Source: an uncultured Tenacibaculum sp.
Lineage (GTDB): Bacteria; Bacteroidota; Bacteroidia; Flavobacteriales; Flavobacteriaceae
Length of the DNA: 64,000 nt
NCBI GenBank assembly: GCA_947492185.1
Contig: CANLMR010000004.1
Span: 124,001 to 188,000, forward strand
Reading direction: 5' to 3'
Shown here: positions 45,073 to 54,858 of the stretch, one piece after another
How the letters are laid out: every line of letters begins with the position of its first letter
Position numbering within the stretch: position 1 is the stretch's first letter
Notes under the pieces: generated by a model
Told to the model about the DNA's origin: nothing
Database searches by the model: none
Seen by the model: the letters and a program-made list of their open reading frames with translations, nothing else
Translations under genes and position numbers: made by a program

Positions 45073-46515
45073 ATGAAAAATAACTTCGATATGTCTTTAG
45101 AAGACATGAAGTCTTATGGATATAAAATAGTTGATTTAATTGCTGAACATTGGGATACAATTCATACTAAAAAACCTTTTGCTGAGCCAAAAACAAGAAA
45201 CGATTTAGATCAAGTTTTTCTACAAGAAGCTCCAGAACAACCAATGGATTCTGAAAAAGTTTTAGATTTCATTGTAGAGAATGTATTGCCAAATAGTACG
45301 TATACGTCTCATCCAAAATTTTATTCGTTTGTACCTGGTCCTAGTAACTTTATAAGTACAATGGCAGATACTTTAGCTACTGGTTTCAATATTTTCTCTG
45401 GAGGTTGGTTAGTATCTTCAGCTGCTGCAGAATTAGAAATTGTAACTATTAACTGGTTATTGAATATGTATAATTTCCCAGTTAAAAAAGGTGGTGGAAT
45501 TTTTACTAGTGGAGGTTCAATGGCAAATTTAACAGCTATAGTAACTGCAAGACGACTTAAATGCGGAGATGATTTCTCAAAAGCGGTAATTTATTTATCA
45601 GATCAAGCACATTCATCTAATATTAAGGCAATTCGAATTTTAGGTTTTAGAAAAGAACAAATTAGAATTATTCCAACTGATTTTGAATTTAGAATTGGAA
45701 TTAACAAATTAAAAAATGCGATTGCTAAAGATAAGTTAGAAGGTTTACAACCATTTTGTTTTATTGCCAATGCCGGAACTACTAACACAGGAACTGTAGA
45801 TCCACTTCATGAAATTGCAGACATTTGTGAAGATGAGAATATTTGGTTGCACGTTGATGGAGCTTATGGAGGTGCGGCAATCTTATCAAATAAAGGTCAA
45901 AGAATGTTACGTGGAATAGAACGAGCAGATTCTTTAACTGTAGATCCTCATAAGTGGTTTTTCCAACCGTATGAAATTGGTTGTTTATTAGTGAAAGATG
46001 CTTCTTGGTTAAGCGGAACTTTTAGTGAAAAACCAGAGTATTTAAGAGATGTAGAAGGAAATGAATCTGAAATTAATTTCTATGATTATGGAGTACAGTT
46101 AACCAGACGTTTAAGAGCTTTAAAGTTCTATACTTCTATTAAAACTTATGGTTTAGAAAGGTTTAGAAATGCAGTTACTTATAATATAGAATTAACAGAA
46201 GAAGTTGAAAATTATTTAAGAAAAAGTAAAGTATGGGAAGTTGTTTCTCCGGCTACTTTGGCTGTAATTAATTTTAGATATCACTCAATTAATGAAAATC
46301 TAGCGGAAAGTGTTATTGATGAATTAAATCAACGTATTTCTAAAAGAGTAATGGAATCAAGGGAAGCTGTTTTTGTAACAACAATATTAAATAAGCAAAT
46401 TGTACTAAGAATGTGTTTAATTAACCCTAAAACAACAATGGAAGATGTATTAGATACATTGAATACTTGTGAAAAGTATGGTGCTGAAATCTTAGAAGTA
46501 TTAAAAGCAAAATAA
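45073..46515 (+). CDS. Group II PLP-dependent amino acid decarboxylase
   Basis: 480 residues. Family of aromatic amino acid, histidine and glutamate decarboxylases. Features: YTSHPKFYSFVPG near residue 75, GGGIFTSGGSMANLTAI near 140, the HVDGAYGGAAIL PLP-pairing Asp near 263, and TVDPHKWFFQPYEIG with the PLP lysine near 297. The substrate cannot be set from sequence, but the overall pattern is closest to aromatic-L-amino-acid decarboxylases. It has its own promoter and terminator, so it is probably not part of the lanthipeptide pathway despite being next to it. Confidence 0.88.
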   Translation: MKNNFDMSLEDMKSYGYKIVDLIAEHWDTIHTKKPFAEPKTRNDLDQVFLQEAPEQPMDSEKVLDFIVENVLPNSTYTSHPKFYSFVPGPSNFISTMADTLATGFNIFSGGWLVSSAAAELEIVTINWLLNMYNFPVKKGGGIFTSGGSMANLTAIVTARRLKCGDDFSKAVIYLSDQAHSSNIKAIRILGFRKEQIRIIPTDFEFRIGINKLKNAIAKDKLEGLQPFCFIANAGTTNTGTVDPLHEIADICEDENIWLHVDGAYGGAAILSNKGQRMLRGIERADSLTVDPHKWFFQPYEIGCLLVKDASWLSGTFSEKPEYLRDVEGNESEINFYDYGVQLTRRLRALKFYTSIKTYGLERFRNAVTYNIELTEEVENYLRKSKVWEVVSPATLAVINFRYHSINENLAESVIDELNQRISKRVMESREAVFVTTILNKQIVLRMCLINPKTTMEDVLDTLNTCEKYGAEILEVLKAK

Positions 46516-46536
46516 AGCATATATAGATAGAAATAG

Positions 46537-46564
46537 AAAACCTGCTGATAGAGCAGGTTTTTTT
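46537..46564. terminator. Terminator of the decarboxylase gene
   Basis: AAAACCTGCT (46537-46546) pairs with AGCAGGTTTT (46552-46561) around GATAG, and a T run follows. It also lies downstream of convergent purA. Confidence 0.85.
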
Positions 46565-46585
46565 ATTTTAGGAACTAATTATGAT

Positions 46586-47857
46586 TTACATCATTATTGT
46601 TTGTTTTCTATCTGGTCCAACAGAAACAATTTTCACAGGAACTTCAGTTTCCTTTTCAATAAACTGAATATAGTCTACTAAGTTTTGAGGTAAAGTTTCC
46701 TTTTCAGTCATTCCAGTTAAATCCGCAGCCCATCCTTTAAAATCTGTATAAATAGGTTCGATATTTTCTGGCTCTATGTTATAAGGTAAATGCTGAATTG
46801 TTTCTCCTTTGTATTTGTACGCTGTACAAACTTTTAAAGTATCAAATCCAGATAAAACATCACCTTTCATCATCATTAATTGAGTTACTCCATTTACTTG
46901 AACAGCATATTTTAAAGCAACTAAGTCTAACCATCCACAACGACGAGGACGTCCAGTAGTTGCTCCAAACTCATGTCCAACTCTTCCCATAGTTTCACCA
47001 ACTTCGTCGAATAATTCAGTAGGGAAAGGTCCAGAACCAACTCTTGTAGTATATGCTTTAAAAATTCCAAAAACATCTTTAATTCTATTAGGAGCAATTC
47101 CTAATCCAGTACAAGCTCCGGCTGCAGTAGTGTTACTTGAAGTAACAAATGGATACGTACCAAAGTCAATATCTAATAGAGATCCTTGAGCTCCTTCTGC
47201 AAGAATAGTTTTTCCTTCTTTTATTGCACTATTTAAGAACTCTTCAGAGTCAATAAATTCTAATGTTCTTAATTTATCAATTCCTCTACAGAATTCAGCT
47301 TCTAGTTCATCTAAATCATACTGAATATCAACATCAAAGAAATCTAACATTTTAATATGCTTGTCTGTAAGAGCTTTATAACGATCTTTCCAATCATCAA
47401 GTTCTAAATCTCCTACACGCATACCATTTCTACCAGTTTTATCCATATAAGTTGGACCAATACCTTTTAATGTAGAACCAATTTTAGCTTTTCCTTTAGA
47501 AGTTTCTGAAGCAGCATCTAACAAACGGTGTGTTGGTAAGATTAAGTGTGCTTTTCTAGAAATTAATAATTTATCAGTATAGTTGATATTGTGTTGATCT
47601 AAATTTTCTAATTCTTTTTTGAAAATTACAGGATCAATTACAACTCCGTTACCTACAACATTAAGAGCTGTTTTGTGGAAAATACCAGAAGGAATTGTAT
47701 GTAAAACGTATTTGTTACCGTCAAATACTAAGGTATGTCCAGCATTTGGACCACCTTGAAAACGAGCAATGATGTCGTAATTTTGAGTTAAAACGTCTAC
47801 AATTTTTCCCTTTCCTTCATCTCCCCATTGCAAGCCGAGTAATAAATCTACCGCCAT
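46586..47857 (-). CDS. purA: Adenylosuccinate synthetase
   Basis: GTP-dependent enzyme joining IMP and aspartate in AMP synthesis. 423 residues. The N-terminal GLQWGDEGKGKIVD and PNAGHTLVF are the PurA signature; KGIGPTYMDKTGRNGMRVGD, EGAQGSLLDIDFGTYPFVTSSNTTA (as GAQGSLLDIDFGTYP) and TTGRPRRCGWLDL are all present. Downstream of and probably co-transcribed with the Fur-family gene (36 bases apart), as in many Flavobacteriaceae. Confidence 0.97.
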   Translation of the reverse strand: MAVDLLLGLQWGDEGKGKIVDVLTQNYDIIARFQGGPNAGHTLVFDGNKYVLHTIPSGIFHKTALNVVGNGVVIDPVIFKKELENLDQHNINYTDKLLISRKAHLILPTHRLLDAASETSKGKAKIGSTLKGIGPTYMDKTGRNGMRVGDLELDDWKDRYKALTDKHIKMLDFFDVDIQYDLDELEAEFCRGIDKLRTLEFIDSEEFLNSAIKEGKTILAEGAQGSLLDIDFGTYPFVTSSNTTAAGACTGLGIAPNRIKDVFGIFKAYTTRVGSGPFPTELFDEVGETMGRVGHEFGATTGRPRRCGWLDLVALKYAVQVNGVTQLMMMKGDVLSGFDTLKVCTAYKYKGETIQHLPYNIEPENIEPIYTDFKGWAADLTGMTEKETLPQNLVDYIQFIEKETEVPVKIVSVGPDRKQTIMM

Positions 47858-47893
47858 TATTTAGTGTGTTGTTATGTGTGTGTTTAAAGTTTA

Positions 47894-48340
47894 TTAAGAT
47901 TTTTTCTTAGTTCCGTAGAAATAAAGAGAGTGGTTTTGAATATCGATATCGAATACTTCCTCAATTGTTTTCTTGATGATTTGTATTCTTGGATCACAGA
48001 ATTCTTTTACTTCTCCAGTATCAGTAAGAATAACGTGATCATGATTTTTATCGAAATAACTCTTTTCATATCGAGCCATAGATTGCCCGTCAAATTGGTG
48101 TTTACGAACTAACCCACATTCTAATAATAAATCCATCGTATTGTAAAGTGTAGCTCTACTCACACGATAGTTTTTATTCTTCATTTTAATATATAAAGAC
48201 TCGATATCAAAATGTTCATCGGCATCATATATTTCTTGTAAAATTGCATATCGTTCTGGAGTTTTACGATGCTTGTTTTCTTCTAAAAATGAAGTAAAAA
48301 CTTTTTTTACGATTTCTTGATTTTCAGCCGGGTTACTCAT
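47894..48340 (-). CDS. Fur-family metalloregulator
   Basis: 148 residues. Winged-helix domain (about 15-90) with [20 protein letters not shown] and [15 protein letters not shown], then a dimerisation/metal domain with [17 protein letters not shown]. The structural CxxC zinc pairs at the C-terminus are absent, so it belongs to the cysteine-poor Fur/PerR-like group. Whether it senses iron, zinc, manganese or peroxide cannot be decided. Own -7 element (48364-48371) and likely co-transcribed with purA. Confidence 0.88.
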   Translation of the reverse strand: MSNPAENQEIVKKVFTSFLEENKHRKTPERYAILQEIYDADEHFDIESLYIKMKNKNYRVSRATLYNTMDLLLECGLVRKHQFDGQSMARYEKSYFDKNHDHVILTDTGEVKEFCDPRIQIIKKTIEEVFDIDIQNHSLYFYGTKKKS

Positions 48341-48363
48341 ATAAATTGAATTTTACCAAAAAA

Positions 48364-48371
48364 CAAATTTA
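48364..48371 (-). promoter_or_regulatory. Candidate -7 promoter element of the Fur-family gene
   Basis: The minus strand reads TAAATTTG (TAnnTTTG) 24 bases before the ATG. Confidence 0.45.
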
Positions 48372-48413
48372 CGCTTATTTATGAATAAAAAAAGATATGA
48401 GCTAAGAATATAT

Positions 48414-50657
48414 TTACAAACTATTAACACGAGTAACTTTTTGTACTCCTTCAACCTTTTTAATGCTGTTCATCATCTTTGTAAGTTGGTTTCTATTCTT
48501 AACAGTCAATGAGATTTTTCCTTCGAAAACGCCTGCATTTCCAGAGATGTTAATACTGTTTATAAAAACATCCATATTGCTTGAAATAATTCGAGTAATA
48601 TTATTTACAATACCTTTATTATCAACACCACTAACCATTAAAATAGCAGAGAATTCTTCCTTTGTAGAATCAATCCATTTTGCTTTTATGATTCTGTAAG
48701 CAAAGTTAGATTGCAAAGAAATTGAATTAGGGCAATTGTTTTTATGTACCTTAATTCCGTCATTTATAGTTACAAATCCAAAAACAGAATCTCCAGGAAT
48801 TGGTTTACAGCAAACAGACAATGAATACTCAAGTTTTTCTTCTTCTTGCCCAAATACTAAAGCATCAAATTTGTTAGTAACTTCTTCACTATTTGTTATG
48901 TTTTTATGTCCACTCCTTTTAAAAGGATTTTTAAGGAATGTCATTAAAGGATTAGACCTTTGACTCACAAATTCTTTAAGAAGTTTATTATCAATAGCAC
49001 CATTTCCAATTCTATAAAAAAGATCAAAACTAGTTTGTAAATTAAAGTAACTAGAAATTTCGTGAACTAGTTTTTCATCGTAATGAATTTTTAAGTGACG
49101 TAATTTACGAGTCAATATTGCTTTTCCTTCCTCGGCAATTTTTTTCTCATTTGCTTTTAGTGCTGATTTAATTTTGGTTCTTGCACGAGCAGTCATAACA
49201 AAATCTAACCAACGAGAATTTGGCTTGTTTGTTGGTGAGGTTAAAATATCTACTTGATCACCACTATTTAATTCGTGACTTAAAGGCACAAGTTTACCAT
49301 TAACTTTAGCTCCTCTACATTTTAATCCTACATCAGTATGAATTGCAAAAGCAAAATCTAAAGCAGACGCACCTTTAGGTAAAGATTTTAAATCTCCTTT
49401 AGGAGTAAATACATATATTTCTTTTGCATAAAGATTTAATTTAAAATCTTCAACAAAATCAACAGCATTTAATGTATTGTTTTCTAAGGTTTCTTTAAGT
49501 TTATTTAACCAATCATCTAAACCGTTTTCATTTTCATTTCCTTGTTTGTATTTGAAATGAGCAGCATATCCCTTTTCTGCAATTTCATCCATTCTTTCTG
49601 AACGAATTTGTACTTCAACCCATTTGGAATCAGGGCCAACTACAGTAATATGTAATGCTTCATAGCCTGTTGATTTTGGTTGCGAAATCCAGTCTCTTAA
49701 ACGTGCAGGATTAGGTTTGTAAAAATCGGTAACTATAGAATAAATTTTCCAAGCATCAAACTTTTCATCTTTAGAAGTAGGTTTATAGATAATACGAATC
49801 GCAAATTTGTCATATACTTCATCAAAAGATACATTTTGCTTACGCATTTTTCTTCTAATAGAGTAAATAGATTTAAATCTACCTTTAATTTGATATTTAA
49901 ACCCAACTTGATCTAATGCTTCACGAATTCTGGAATTAAAGCTGTCAATGTATTTTTGTTGTTCTTCTTTGTTTTCCTTTATTTTAATTAAAATATCGTT
50001 ATATACTTCAGGCTCAGTGTATTTTAATCCTAAATCTTCAAGTTCAGTTTTAATATTGTATAAACCTAAACGATGGGCTAGGGGAGCATATATGTACAGA
50101 GTCTCGGATGCAATTTTCACCTGCTTATGAGGAGGCATAGCATCCATAGTTTGCATGTTATGTAAACGATCTGCAATTTTAATTAATATCACACGAACAT
50201 CATCGTGCAACGTAAGTAACATTTTTCTGAAATTTTCTGCTTGAATAGAGTAATCTTGATCTTGTTTTAATCGTGATATTTTTGTGAGACCACTTACAAT
50301 TCTTGCTACAGTTTCACCAAATAACTGTTGCATATCGTCTACTGTATAATGTGTATCTTCTACAACATCATGTAATAATGCCGCAGCAATAGAAGTTGCC
50401 CCTAAACCAATTTCATCTGCTACAATTTTAGCAACAGCAATTGGGTGGAAAATATATGGTTCTCCGGATTTTCTTCTTTGACTAGAATGAGCTTCAACAG
50501 CTACTTCAAAAGCTTTACGGATAAGTTTTTTATCTTCTTCAGATAATGTTTGGTAAGTCCCTTTTAGCAAATTTTTGTAGCGATTTGCTATTTCCTTGTT
50601 TTCTTCTTCTACAGTTGCTGTGTACTCCATCATTACAGGGGATTTATTAATCTTCAA
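48414..50657 (-). CDS. RelA/SpoT family (p)ppGpp synthetase/hydrolase
   Basis: 747 residues from 50657; ATGs at 50633 and 50630 are equally plausible, because homologues start near the MMEYTATVEEENKE point. The HD hydrolase domain (about 50-200) has the HD pair in ALLHDVVEDTHY and intact DRLHNM. The synthetase domain is at about 240-370 with STGYEALHITVVG. A TGS domain (about 400-460, YVFTPKGDLKSLPKGASALD) and a C-terminal ACT domain (about 665-745) follow. Both catalytic halves look complete, so it is probably bifunctional and the cell's stringent-response enzyme. Confidence 0.94.
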   Translation of the reverse strand: MKINKSPVMMEYTATVEEENKEIANRYKNLLKGTYQTLSEEDKKLIRKAFEVAVEAHSSQRRKSGEPYIFHPIAVAKIVADEIGLGATSIAAALLHDVVEDTHYTVDDMQQLFGETVARIVSGLTKISRLKQDQDYSIQAENFRKMLLTLHDDVRVILIKIADRLHNMQTMDAMPPHKQVKIASETLYIYAPLAHRLGLYNIKTELEDLGLKYTEPEVYNDILIKIKENKEEQQKYIDSFNSRIREALDQVGFKYQIKGRFKSIYSIRRKMRKQNVSFDEVYDKFAIRIIYKPTSKDEKFDAWKIYSIVTDFYKPNPARLRDWISQPKSTGYEALHITVVGPDSKWVEVQIRSERMDEIAEKGYAAHFKYKQGNENENGLDDWLNKLKETLENNTLNAVDFVEDFKLNLYAKEIYVFTPKGDLKSLPKGASALDFAFAIHTDVGLKCRGAKVNGKLVPLSHELNSGDQVDILTSPTNKPNSRWLDFVMTARARTKIKSALKANEKKIAEEGKAILTRKLRHLKIHYDEKLVHEISSYFNLQTSFDLFYRIGNGAIDNKLLKEFVSQRSNPLMTFLKNPFKRSGHKNITNSEEVTNKFDALVFGQEEEKLEYSLSVCCKPIPGDSVFGFVTINDGIKVHKNNCPNSISLQSNFAYRIIKAKWIDSTKEEFSAILMVSGVDNKGIVNNITRIISSNMDVFINSINISGNAGVFEGKISLTVKNRNQLTKMMNSIKKVEGVQKVTRVNSL

Positions 50658-50715
50658 CTAACATTACAAAGTGAAAGTAATATAAAGATTTGTAATGAAC
50701 AAGTTTTTGTTATTT

Positions 50716-50754
50716 CAAAAAAAAGATGTTAACCTATTATAAGTTAACATCTTT
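50716..50754 (-). terminator. Terminator downstream of the NTF2-like lipoprotein gene
   Basis: AAAGATGTTAAC (50722-50733) pairs exactly with GTTAACATCTTT (50743-50754), loop of nine. On the minus strand a run of eight T follows. Confidence 0.85.
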
Positions 50755-50778
50755 ACTGGATATAAATATTCTAAAGGA

Positions 50779-51669
50779 TTAAAACTTTCCATTGTTATTT
50801 TTCCACTCTGATTTTTCTGGAATTGGTTGTATAACATCCCAATGTTCAACAATTTGTTCGTTTTCTAAACGGAACAAATCATAATATGATACATGATCTC
50901 CTTTACCAAATTTTCCTTCGCTTATGGTTAGTACAAAATTACCTTCTCCTAAAACTTTGTGAACTTTGTCATATTCCATAACTAAACCATTTTCAGCAAA
51001 ATATTTTAAAGCATTTCCTAATCCATCTAAACCATCCGCTACAGCAGAATTGTGTTGAATATATTTAGTAGGATTAACTAACTTTGTTAAGTTATCCATT
51101 TTGCCATTCATTAATACTTCCTCTGCAAATTGTTTTACGATTTTTTTATTTGCTTCTGTATTGCTAGTGTCGGTGATTTCAGTAGCTCCATCAAATTGTG
51201 TCCTTCCACTTGGGTTTGGAGGAGTTACTTCAGATAGATTATCCCAATGTTCTACAATTTTGCCTTTTTCAAATCTGAATACATCAAATCCAGCTTTAGG
51301 GCCAAAAAAATCATATTCAGTGTGCGTAAATACATAATCTCCATCTTGAAATGCTCTAACTACATTAGCTTTAAATCCTTGTGGAGGAGTGGCTTTCATT
51401 ATTTCACCAAAACCTGCTAAACCGTCACCAACAGCTAAGTTGTGTTGAATATATTTTTCTGGATTGATGTATGAAATTGGAGTTTTATCTCCTGTATTAA
51501 AACTGTTTAAAAGTGCTATTACTTTCTCTTTGTTTGATAATTCCATTTTGTTGTCTTTTTTTATTTGTTGTTCAGTTTTTTCTTCAAAACTTGTCCCTTT
51601 ATTTGAGGATTTGCATTTAGCTAATACTATTGCTAATGCTAATATTGATGTAATGGTTCTGATTTTCAT
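50779..51669 (-). CDS. Lipoprotein with two tandem SnoaL/NTF2-like domains
   Basis: 296 residues. Lipobox-type N-terminus ending VLAKC (cysteine about 19). Two homologous NTF2-like domains of about 120 residues follow: first with YIQHNLAVGDGLAGFGEI and FRFEKGKIVEHWD, second with YIQHNSAVADGLDGLGNA and FRLENEQIVEHWD. The repeated QHN and EHWD motifs are characteristic of SnoaL-like ester cyclase-type domains, which often bind small molecules. Function unknown. It lies downstream of the AraC-type regulator on the same strand. Confidence 0.85.
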   Translation of the reverse strand: MKIRTITSILALAIVLAKCKSSNKGTSFEEKTEQQIKKDNKMELSNKEKVIALLNSFNTGDKTPISYINPEKYIQHNLAVGDGLAGFGEIMKATPPQGFKANVVRAFQDGDYVFTHTEYDFFGPKAGFDVFRFEKGKIVEHWDNLSEVTPPNPSGRTQFDGATEITDTSNTEANKKIVKQFAEEVLMNGKMDNLTKLVNPTKYIQHNSAVADGLDGLGNALKYFAENGLVMEYDKVHKVLGEGNFVLTISEGKFGKGDHVSYYDLFRLENEQIVEHWDVIQPIPEKSEWKNNNGKF

Positions 51670-51698
51670 TGTATTAAAAGAATAATTTATAGCTGATT

Positions 51699-51706
51699 CA
51701 AAATTA
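51699..51706 (-). promoter_or_regulatory. Candidate -7 promoter element of the SnoaL-like lipoprotein gene
   Basis: The minus strand reads TAATTTTG (TAnnTTTG) 30 bases before the ATG. Confidence 0.4.
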
Positions 51707-51774
51707 TCTCTTAATTACAAATCTGAATGTGTAAAAAAAGTTGTTTGTACTGTAAAAATGGGAAAAAAGCTAAT

Positions 51775-52647
51775 TTAGCTAGCTTTTCTAAATAACTCAG
51801 GTGTAGTTCCTGAATGCTTTTTGAAGTATTTATATAAATTAGAAGGATCTTCAAAACCAACTTTATAAGCAATTTCTGTGACGCTTAAACTAGTACTTAT
51901 AAGCAAACGCTTTATTTGAATGATAACAACTTCATGAATCACAACCTTAGCAGATTTTCCAATTATACTATTACAAATGTTATTCAAGGTTTTTGATGAA
52001 CAGTTCATTTTACTAGCATAATCTGTTACTTTTTTAGTATCTACATAATGTTTTTCTATGAGTTGTTGAAATTGAACAAATTCATTAAAATACTTTTTTT
52101 GAAATAATCGATCACTATTTTTAGTTTTTATTCGAAATAACTTAGTGATGATCATATGTAAAGCACTTCTTATAATACCTCCAGAAAAATCATCATATGT
52201 ATCTAAATATTCAGTTTTAATTCTATTGACTAATTCCATTATATTCTTGAATTCACTTGAACTCAACTCTATTTTTGGCATAATCAAAAGATCATTAAAA
52301 AGTTGGATAGATTTCGATACCTCAATTTTATTAAAATGACTGATTAAAAAATCTTCAGTAAAAATGAGTAAGTATCCGTTAGCATTATAATCTTTAGAAA
52401 ATTTATGCAATTGATTTTTTCTTAAGGTAAAAAGAGTTCCTTTCTTGAAATTATAATCGGTAAAATCAATAGTATGTTTCCCTGTTCCTTCAATTACGAT
52501 AAATATATGATAAAATTCAACTCTATGAATTATTGTTAAATCATGATCTAGTTGAGTACGACTTAATAATTCTTTCAGTTCAATAATATCAAACTGAGAG
52601 TTTGGATGTTGTGAATTGTTAAATTTTATTTTTTTTACTTCAGACAT
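51775..52647 (-). CDS. AraC-family transcriptional regulator
   Basis: 290 residues. An N-terminal cupin-like sensing domain (HIFIVIEGTGKHTIDFTDY, FKKGTLFTLRKNQLHKFSKD) and a C-terminal AraC double helix-turn-helix (about 190-288) ending LSVTEIAYKVGFEDPSNLYK followed by YFKKHSGTTPELFRK. The likely target is the adjacent SnoaL-like lipoprotein gene about 105 bases downstream, but this is only inferred from position. The inducer is unknown. Confidence 0.9.
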   Translation of the reverse strand: MSEVKKIKFNNSQHPNSQFDIIELKELLSRTQLDHDLTIIHRVEFYHIFIVIEGTGKHTIDFTDYNFKKGTLFTLRKNQLHKFSKDYNANGYLLIFTEDFLISHFNKIEVSKSIQLFNDLLIMPKIELSSSEFKNIMELVNRIKTEYLDTYDDFSGGIIRSALHMIITKLFRIKTKNSDRLFQKKYFNEFVQFQQLIEKHYVDTKKVTDYASKMNCSSKTLNNICNSIIGKSAKVVIHEVVIIQIKRLLISTSLSVTEIAYKVGFEDPSNLYKYFKKHSGTTPELFRKAS

Positions 52648-52659
52648 TTATAAATTTAA

Positions 52660-53457
52660 CTATTTGAAAATCCTTTGTCTCTTGGCTTCAAAAATTACTA
52701 TTGCGCAGGCTACAGAGACATTCATAGAATCAATTTCACCTTGCATAGGAATATTGATGTTTTGAGTAGCTTTTTGTCTCCATATTTCAGTTAATCCAGT
52801 TGCTTCTGTGCCAACTACAATGGCACTAGCTTTAGTATAATCTTCTTTAAAATATTCATTTGAATTCTGAAGCGTAGCACTGTAAATATTGATATTCTTT
52901 TCCTTCAAGAATTCAATAATATTTTCAGAACTGTCTGTAGCTATTTGATTCGTAAAAATACAACCAACACTAGAACGAATGATATTCGGATTGAACATGT
53001 CAGTTTTAGGATTAGCAATAAATACAGCATCAACATTTGCTGCATCAGCAGTCCTTAACATAGCACCAATATTACCAGGTTTTTCTATTCCTTCCATTAC
53101 CATTACTAATGGTGTTTCAGTTTTAAATTTTATTCCCGATAAGGAAAAGTCTATAGTTTCAACAACAGCAATAATACCTTCTGTACTTTCTCTGTAAGCT
53201 AGTTTTTGATAAACTTCTTTCGTAATTTCTATTTTGTCTACTTCTTTAGATAACTTTGATAAAATATCTTGATTAGCATCATAAGATTCATCAATACATA
53301 AAACGGTTTTGATTTTATAATTACTTTTTAAAATCAACGAAATCTCCCTCTTTCCTTCAACTAAAAAAAGTTGTTTCTTTTTACGTTCTCTTGACTTTTC
53401 TTGAAGTTTTATGAGTTCTTTGATATACGAATTTTGAATGCTAGATATGTTCTTCAT
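52660..53457 (-). CDS. SpoU/TrmH-family RNA 2'-O-ribose methyltransferase
   Basis: 265 residues. N-terminal substrate-binding domain (about 1-95) and C-terminal SPOUT knot domain with motif 1 VMEGIEKPGNIGAMLRTADA (about residue 120), motif 2 VVGTEATGLTEIW and motif 3 IPMQGEIDSMNVSVACAIV. It methylates rRNA or tRNA ribose using S-adenosylmethionine; the exact site is not deducible. It lies 12 bases upstream of the AraC gene on the same strand, so the two may be co-transcribed. Confidence 0.92.
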   Translation of the reverse strand: MKNISSIQNSYIKELIKLQEKSRERKKKQLFLVEGKREISLILKSNYKIKTVLCIDESYDANQDILSKLSKEVDKIEITKEVYQKLAYRESTEGIIAVVETIDFSLSGIKFKTETPLVMVMEGIEKPGNIGAMLRTADAANVDAVFIANPKTDMFNPNIIRSSVGCIFTNQIATDSSENIIEFLKEKNINIYSATLQNSNEYFKEDYTKASAIVVGTEATGLTEIWRQKATQNINIPMQGEIDSMNVSVACAIVIFEAKRQRIFK

Positions 53458-53462
53458 TATAG

Positions 53463-53470
53463 CAAAAATA
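53463..53470 (-). promoter_or_regulatory. Candidate -7 promoter element of the SpoU methyltransferase gene
   Basis: The minus strand reads TATTTTTG (TAnnTTTG) six bases before the ATG, which predicts a very short leader. Confidence 0.35.
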
Positions 53471-53499
53471 ATTAAAACTTATTTGATTTTAAGTAATAA

Positions 53500-53526
53500 A
53501 AAAAGCTCGGATAAACCGAGCTTTTT
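53500..53526 (-). terminator. Terminator of the amidohydrolase operon
   Basis: AAAAAGCTCGG (53500-53510) pairs exactly with CCGAGCTTTTT (53516-53526), loop ATAAA. It lies 17 bases after the 53544 stop. Confidence 0.9.
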
Positions 53527-53543
53527 AACTATAATTATATTAT

Positions 53544-54839
53544 TTATTGATTTTTATACTTGTTAGCATAACGTTTCCAAAGCTTAGTTTGATGTGTTTC
53601 TAAACTAATTTTTCTTCCTTGTATAAAAGCGTTTAAAACTATGTTTGTTCTCATGTCTAAAGCATCGCCTTCAGATACAAATAAAGTAGCATCTTTACCA
53701 ACTTCAATAGTTCCAACTTTATCGTCTACACCTAATATCTTAGCAGTGTTAGAAGTAATTAACTTTAAAGCTTCTTCTTTACCTAATCCGTAAGCGGCAT
53801 AAGTACCAGCATAAAAAGGTAGGTTTCGAGTGCTCATTCTCTCCATACCTCCTTCCATTCCTAAACCAACTAAAATACCTTTATTAACTAATATTTTAGC
53901 TCTCCTAAATGGTAAATCATAATCTTCGTCTTCACTATTTGGCAAGTTATGAGCTCTATCAATAATTACTCCAATATTATTTTGCTTAATTAAATCAGCT
54001 ACCTTCTCGGCTCCATCAGCGTGTACTAAAACTAAATTTTTAATATTTAATTTTTTACAAGTGGCAATAACATCAGTAATTGGTTTTTCTCCAGAAACAT
54101 GAACAAATAATTTTTGATTACCATTAATTAGCTGTTCCATTGCTTCAAAAGGTAGGTTTTTAGGACTACGCTTACCTGCTAAATAATTCTTAGCGTCTTT
54201 GATATAATTTGCAATTCTATCAATAGATTTAGCGTAATTTTTATTTGGTTTTAAAGCTGGGTCTTCTCCTAACCACCAACGTCCTCTGGTAAAACTTGAA
54301 GGCCAATTGATATGAATGGCATCATCTAATTTAATAACAGCATCTTCCCAATTCCAAGCATCAAATTGTACTATTGTTGAAGTTCCAGAAATTGTTCCTC
54401 CTCTTGGTGTAACCTGTGCCATTAATACACCGTTTGGACGCATAGTTTCAATTACCTTACTTTCTGCATTGTAAGCAATAATACTTCTAATGTGAGGTAA
54501 ATTCCCACCTACTTCATCAAAATCTCTAGTTGCTCTAACGGCATCAATTTCAGCTAAACCTAACGAAGTGTTTGCAGCAATAAAACCAGGATAAACTTGT
54601 TTCCCATTGTAATTCATTACTTCACCTTCTGGAGATTTATCAGTAGCTTTCCCTACAAAAGTTATTTTACCATTAGAAAACTCAATTAAAGAGTTTTCAA
54701 TCACGGTTCCATTACCTAAATGAGCTGTAGCTCCAACTATTGATATTTTTTTTGATTGCTTAGGAGCAGGAGTTTGTTGCGCACTAAGATTTCCTATGAA
54801 TAAGAAACTTAGCAATATGTATATAAATTGTTTTTTCAT
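53544..54839 (-). CDS. Exported amidohydrolase-superfamily protein without the HxH metal motif
   Basis: 431 residues from the ATG at 54839, which gives a signal peptide MKKQFIYILLSFLFIGNLSA; a longer reading adds 29 basic residues that would hide it. The beta-sandwich and barrel of imidazolonepropionase-like amidohydrolases are present (VGATAHLGNGTVIENSLIEF, KILGVDDKVGTIEVGKDATL). At the position of the usual HTH is FIAANTSLGLAEIDAV, so the first two metal ligands are missing. It may be an inactive partner of the larger protein encoded just upstream, from which it is separated by 19 bases. Confidence 0.85.
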   Translation of the reverse strand: MKKQFIYILLSFLFIGNLSAQQTPAPKQSKKISIVGATAHLGNGTVIENSLIEFSNGKITFVGKATDKSPEGEVMNYNGKQVYPGFIAANTSLGLAEIDAVRATRDFDEVGGNLPHIRSIIAYNAESKVIETMRPNGVLMAQVTPRGGTISGTSTIVQFDAWNWEDAVIKLDDAIHINWPSSFTRGRWWLGEDPALKPNKNYAKSIDRIANYIKDAKNYLAGKRSPKNLPFEAMEQLINGNQKLFVHVSGEKPITDVIATCKKLNIKNLVLVHADGAEKVADLIKQNNIGVIIDRAHNLPNSEDEDYDLPFRRAKILVNKGILVGLGMEGGMERMSTRNLPFYAGTYAAYGLGKEEALKLITSNTAKILGVDDKVGTIEVGKDATLFVSEGDALDMRTNIVLNAFIQGRKISLETHQTKLWKRYANKYKNQ

Positions 54840-54858
54840 TTTGTTACGTTTTAAGTTC

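Noticed and set aside
45073-46515. PLP decarboxylase as a LanD-type tailoring enzyme of the lanthipeptide cluster
   Set aside because: LanD enzymes are flavoproteins, the gene has its own promoter, and a terminator at 44963 separates it from the cluster.
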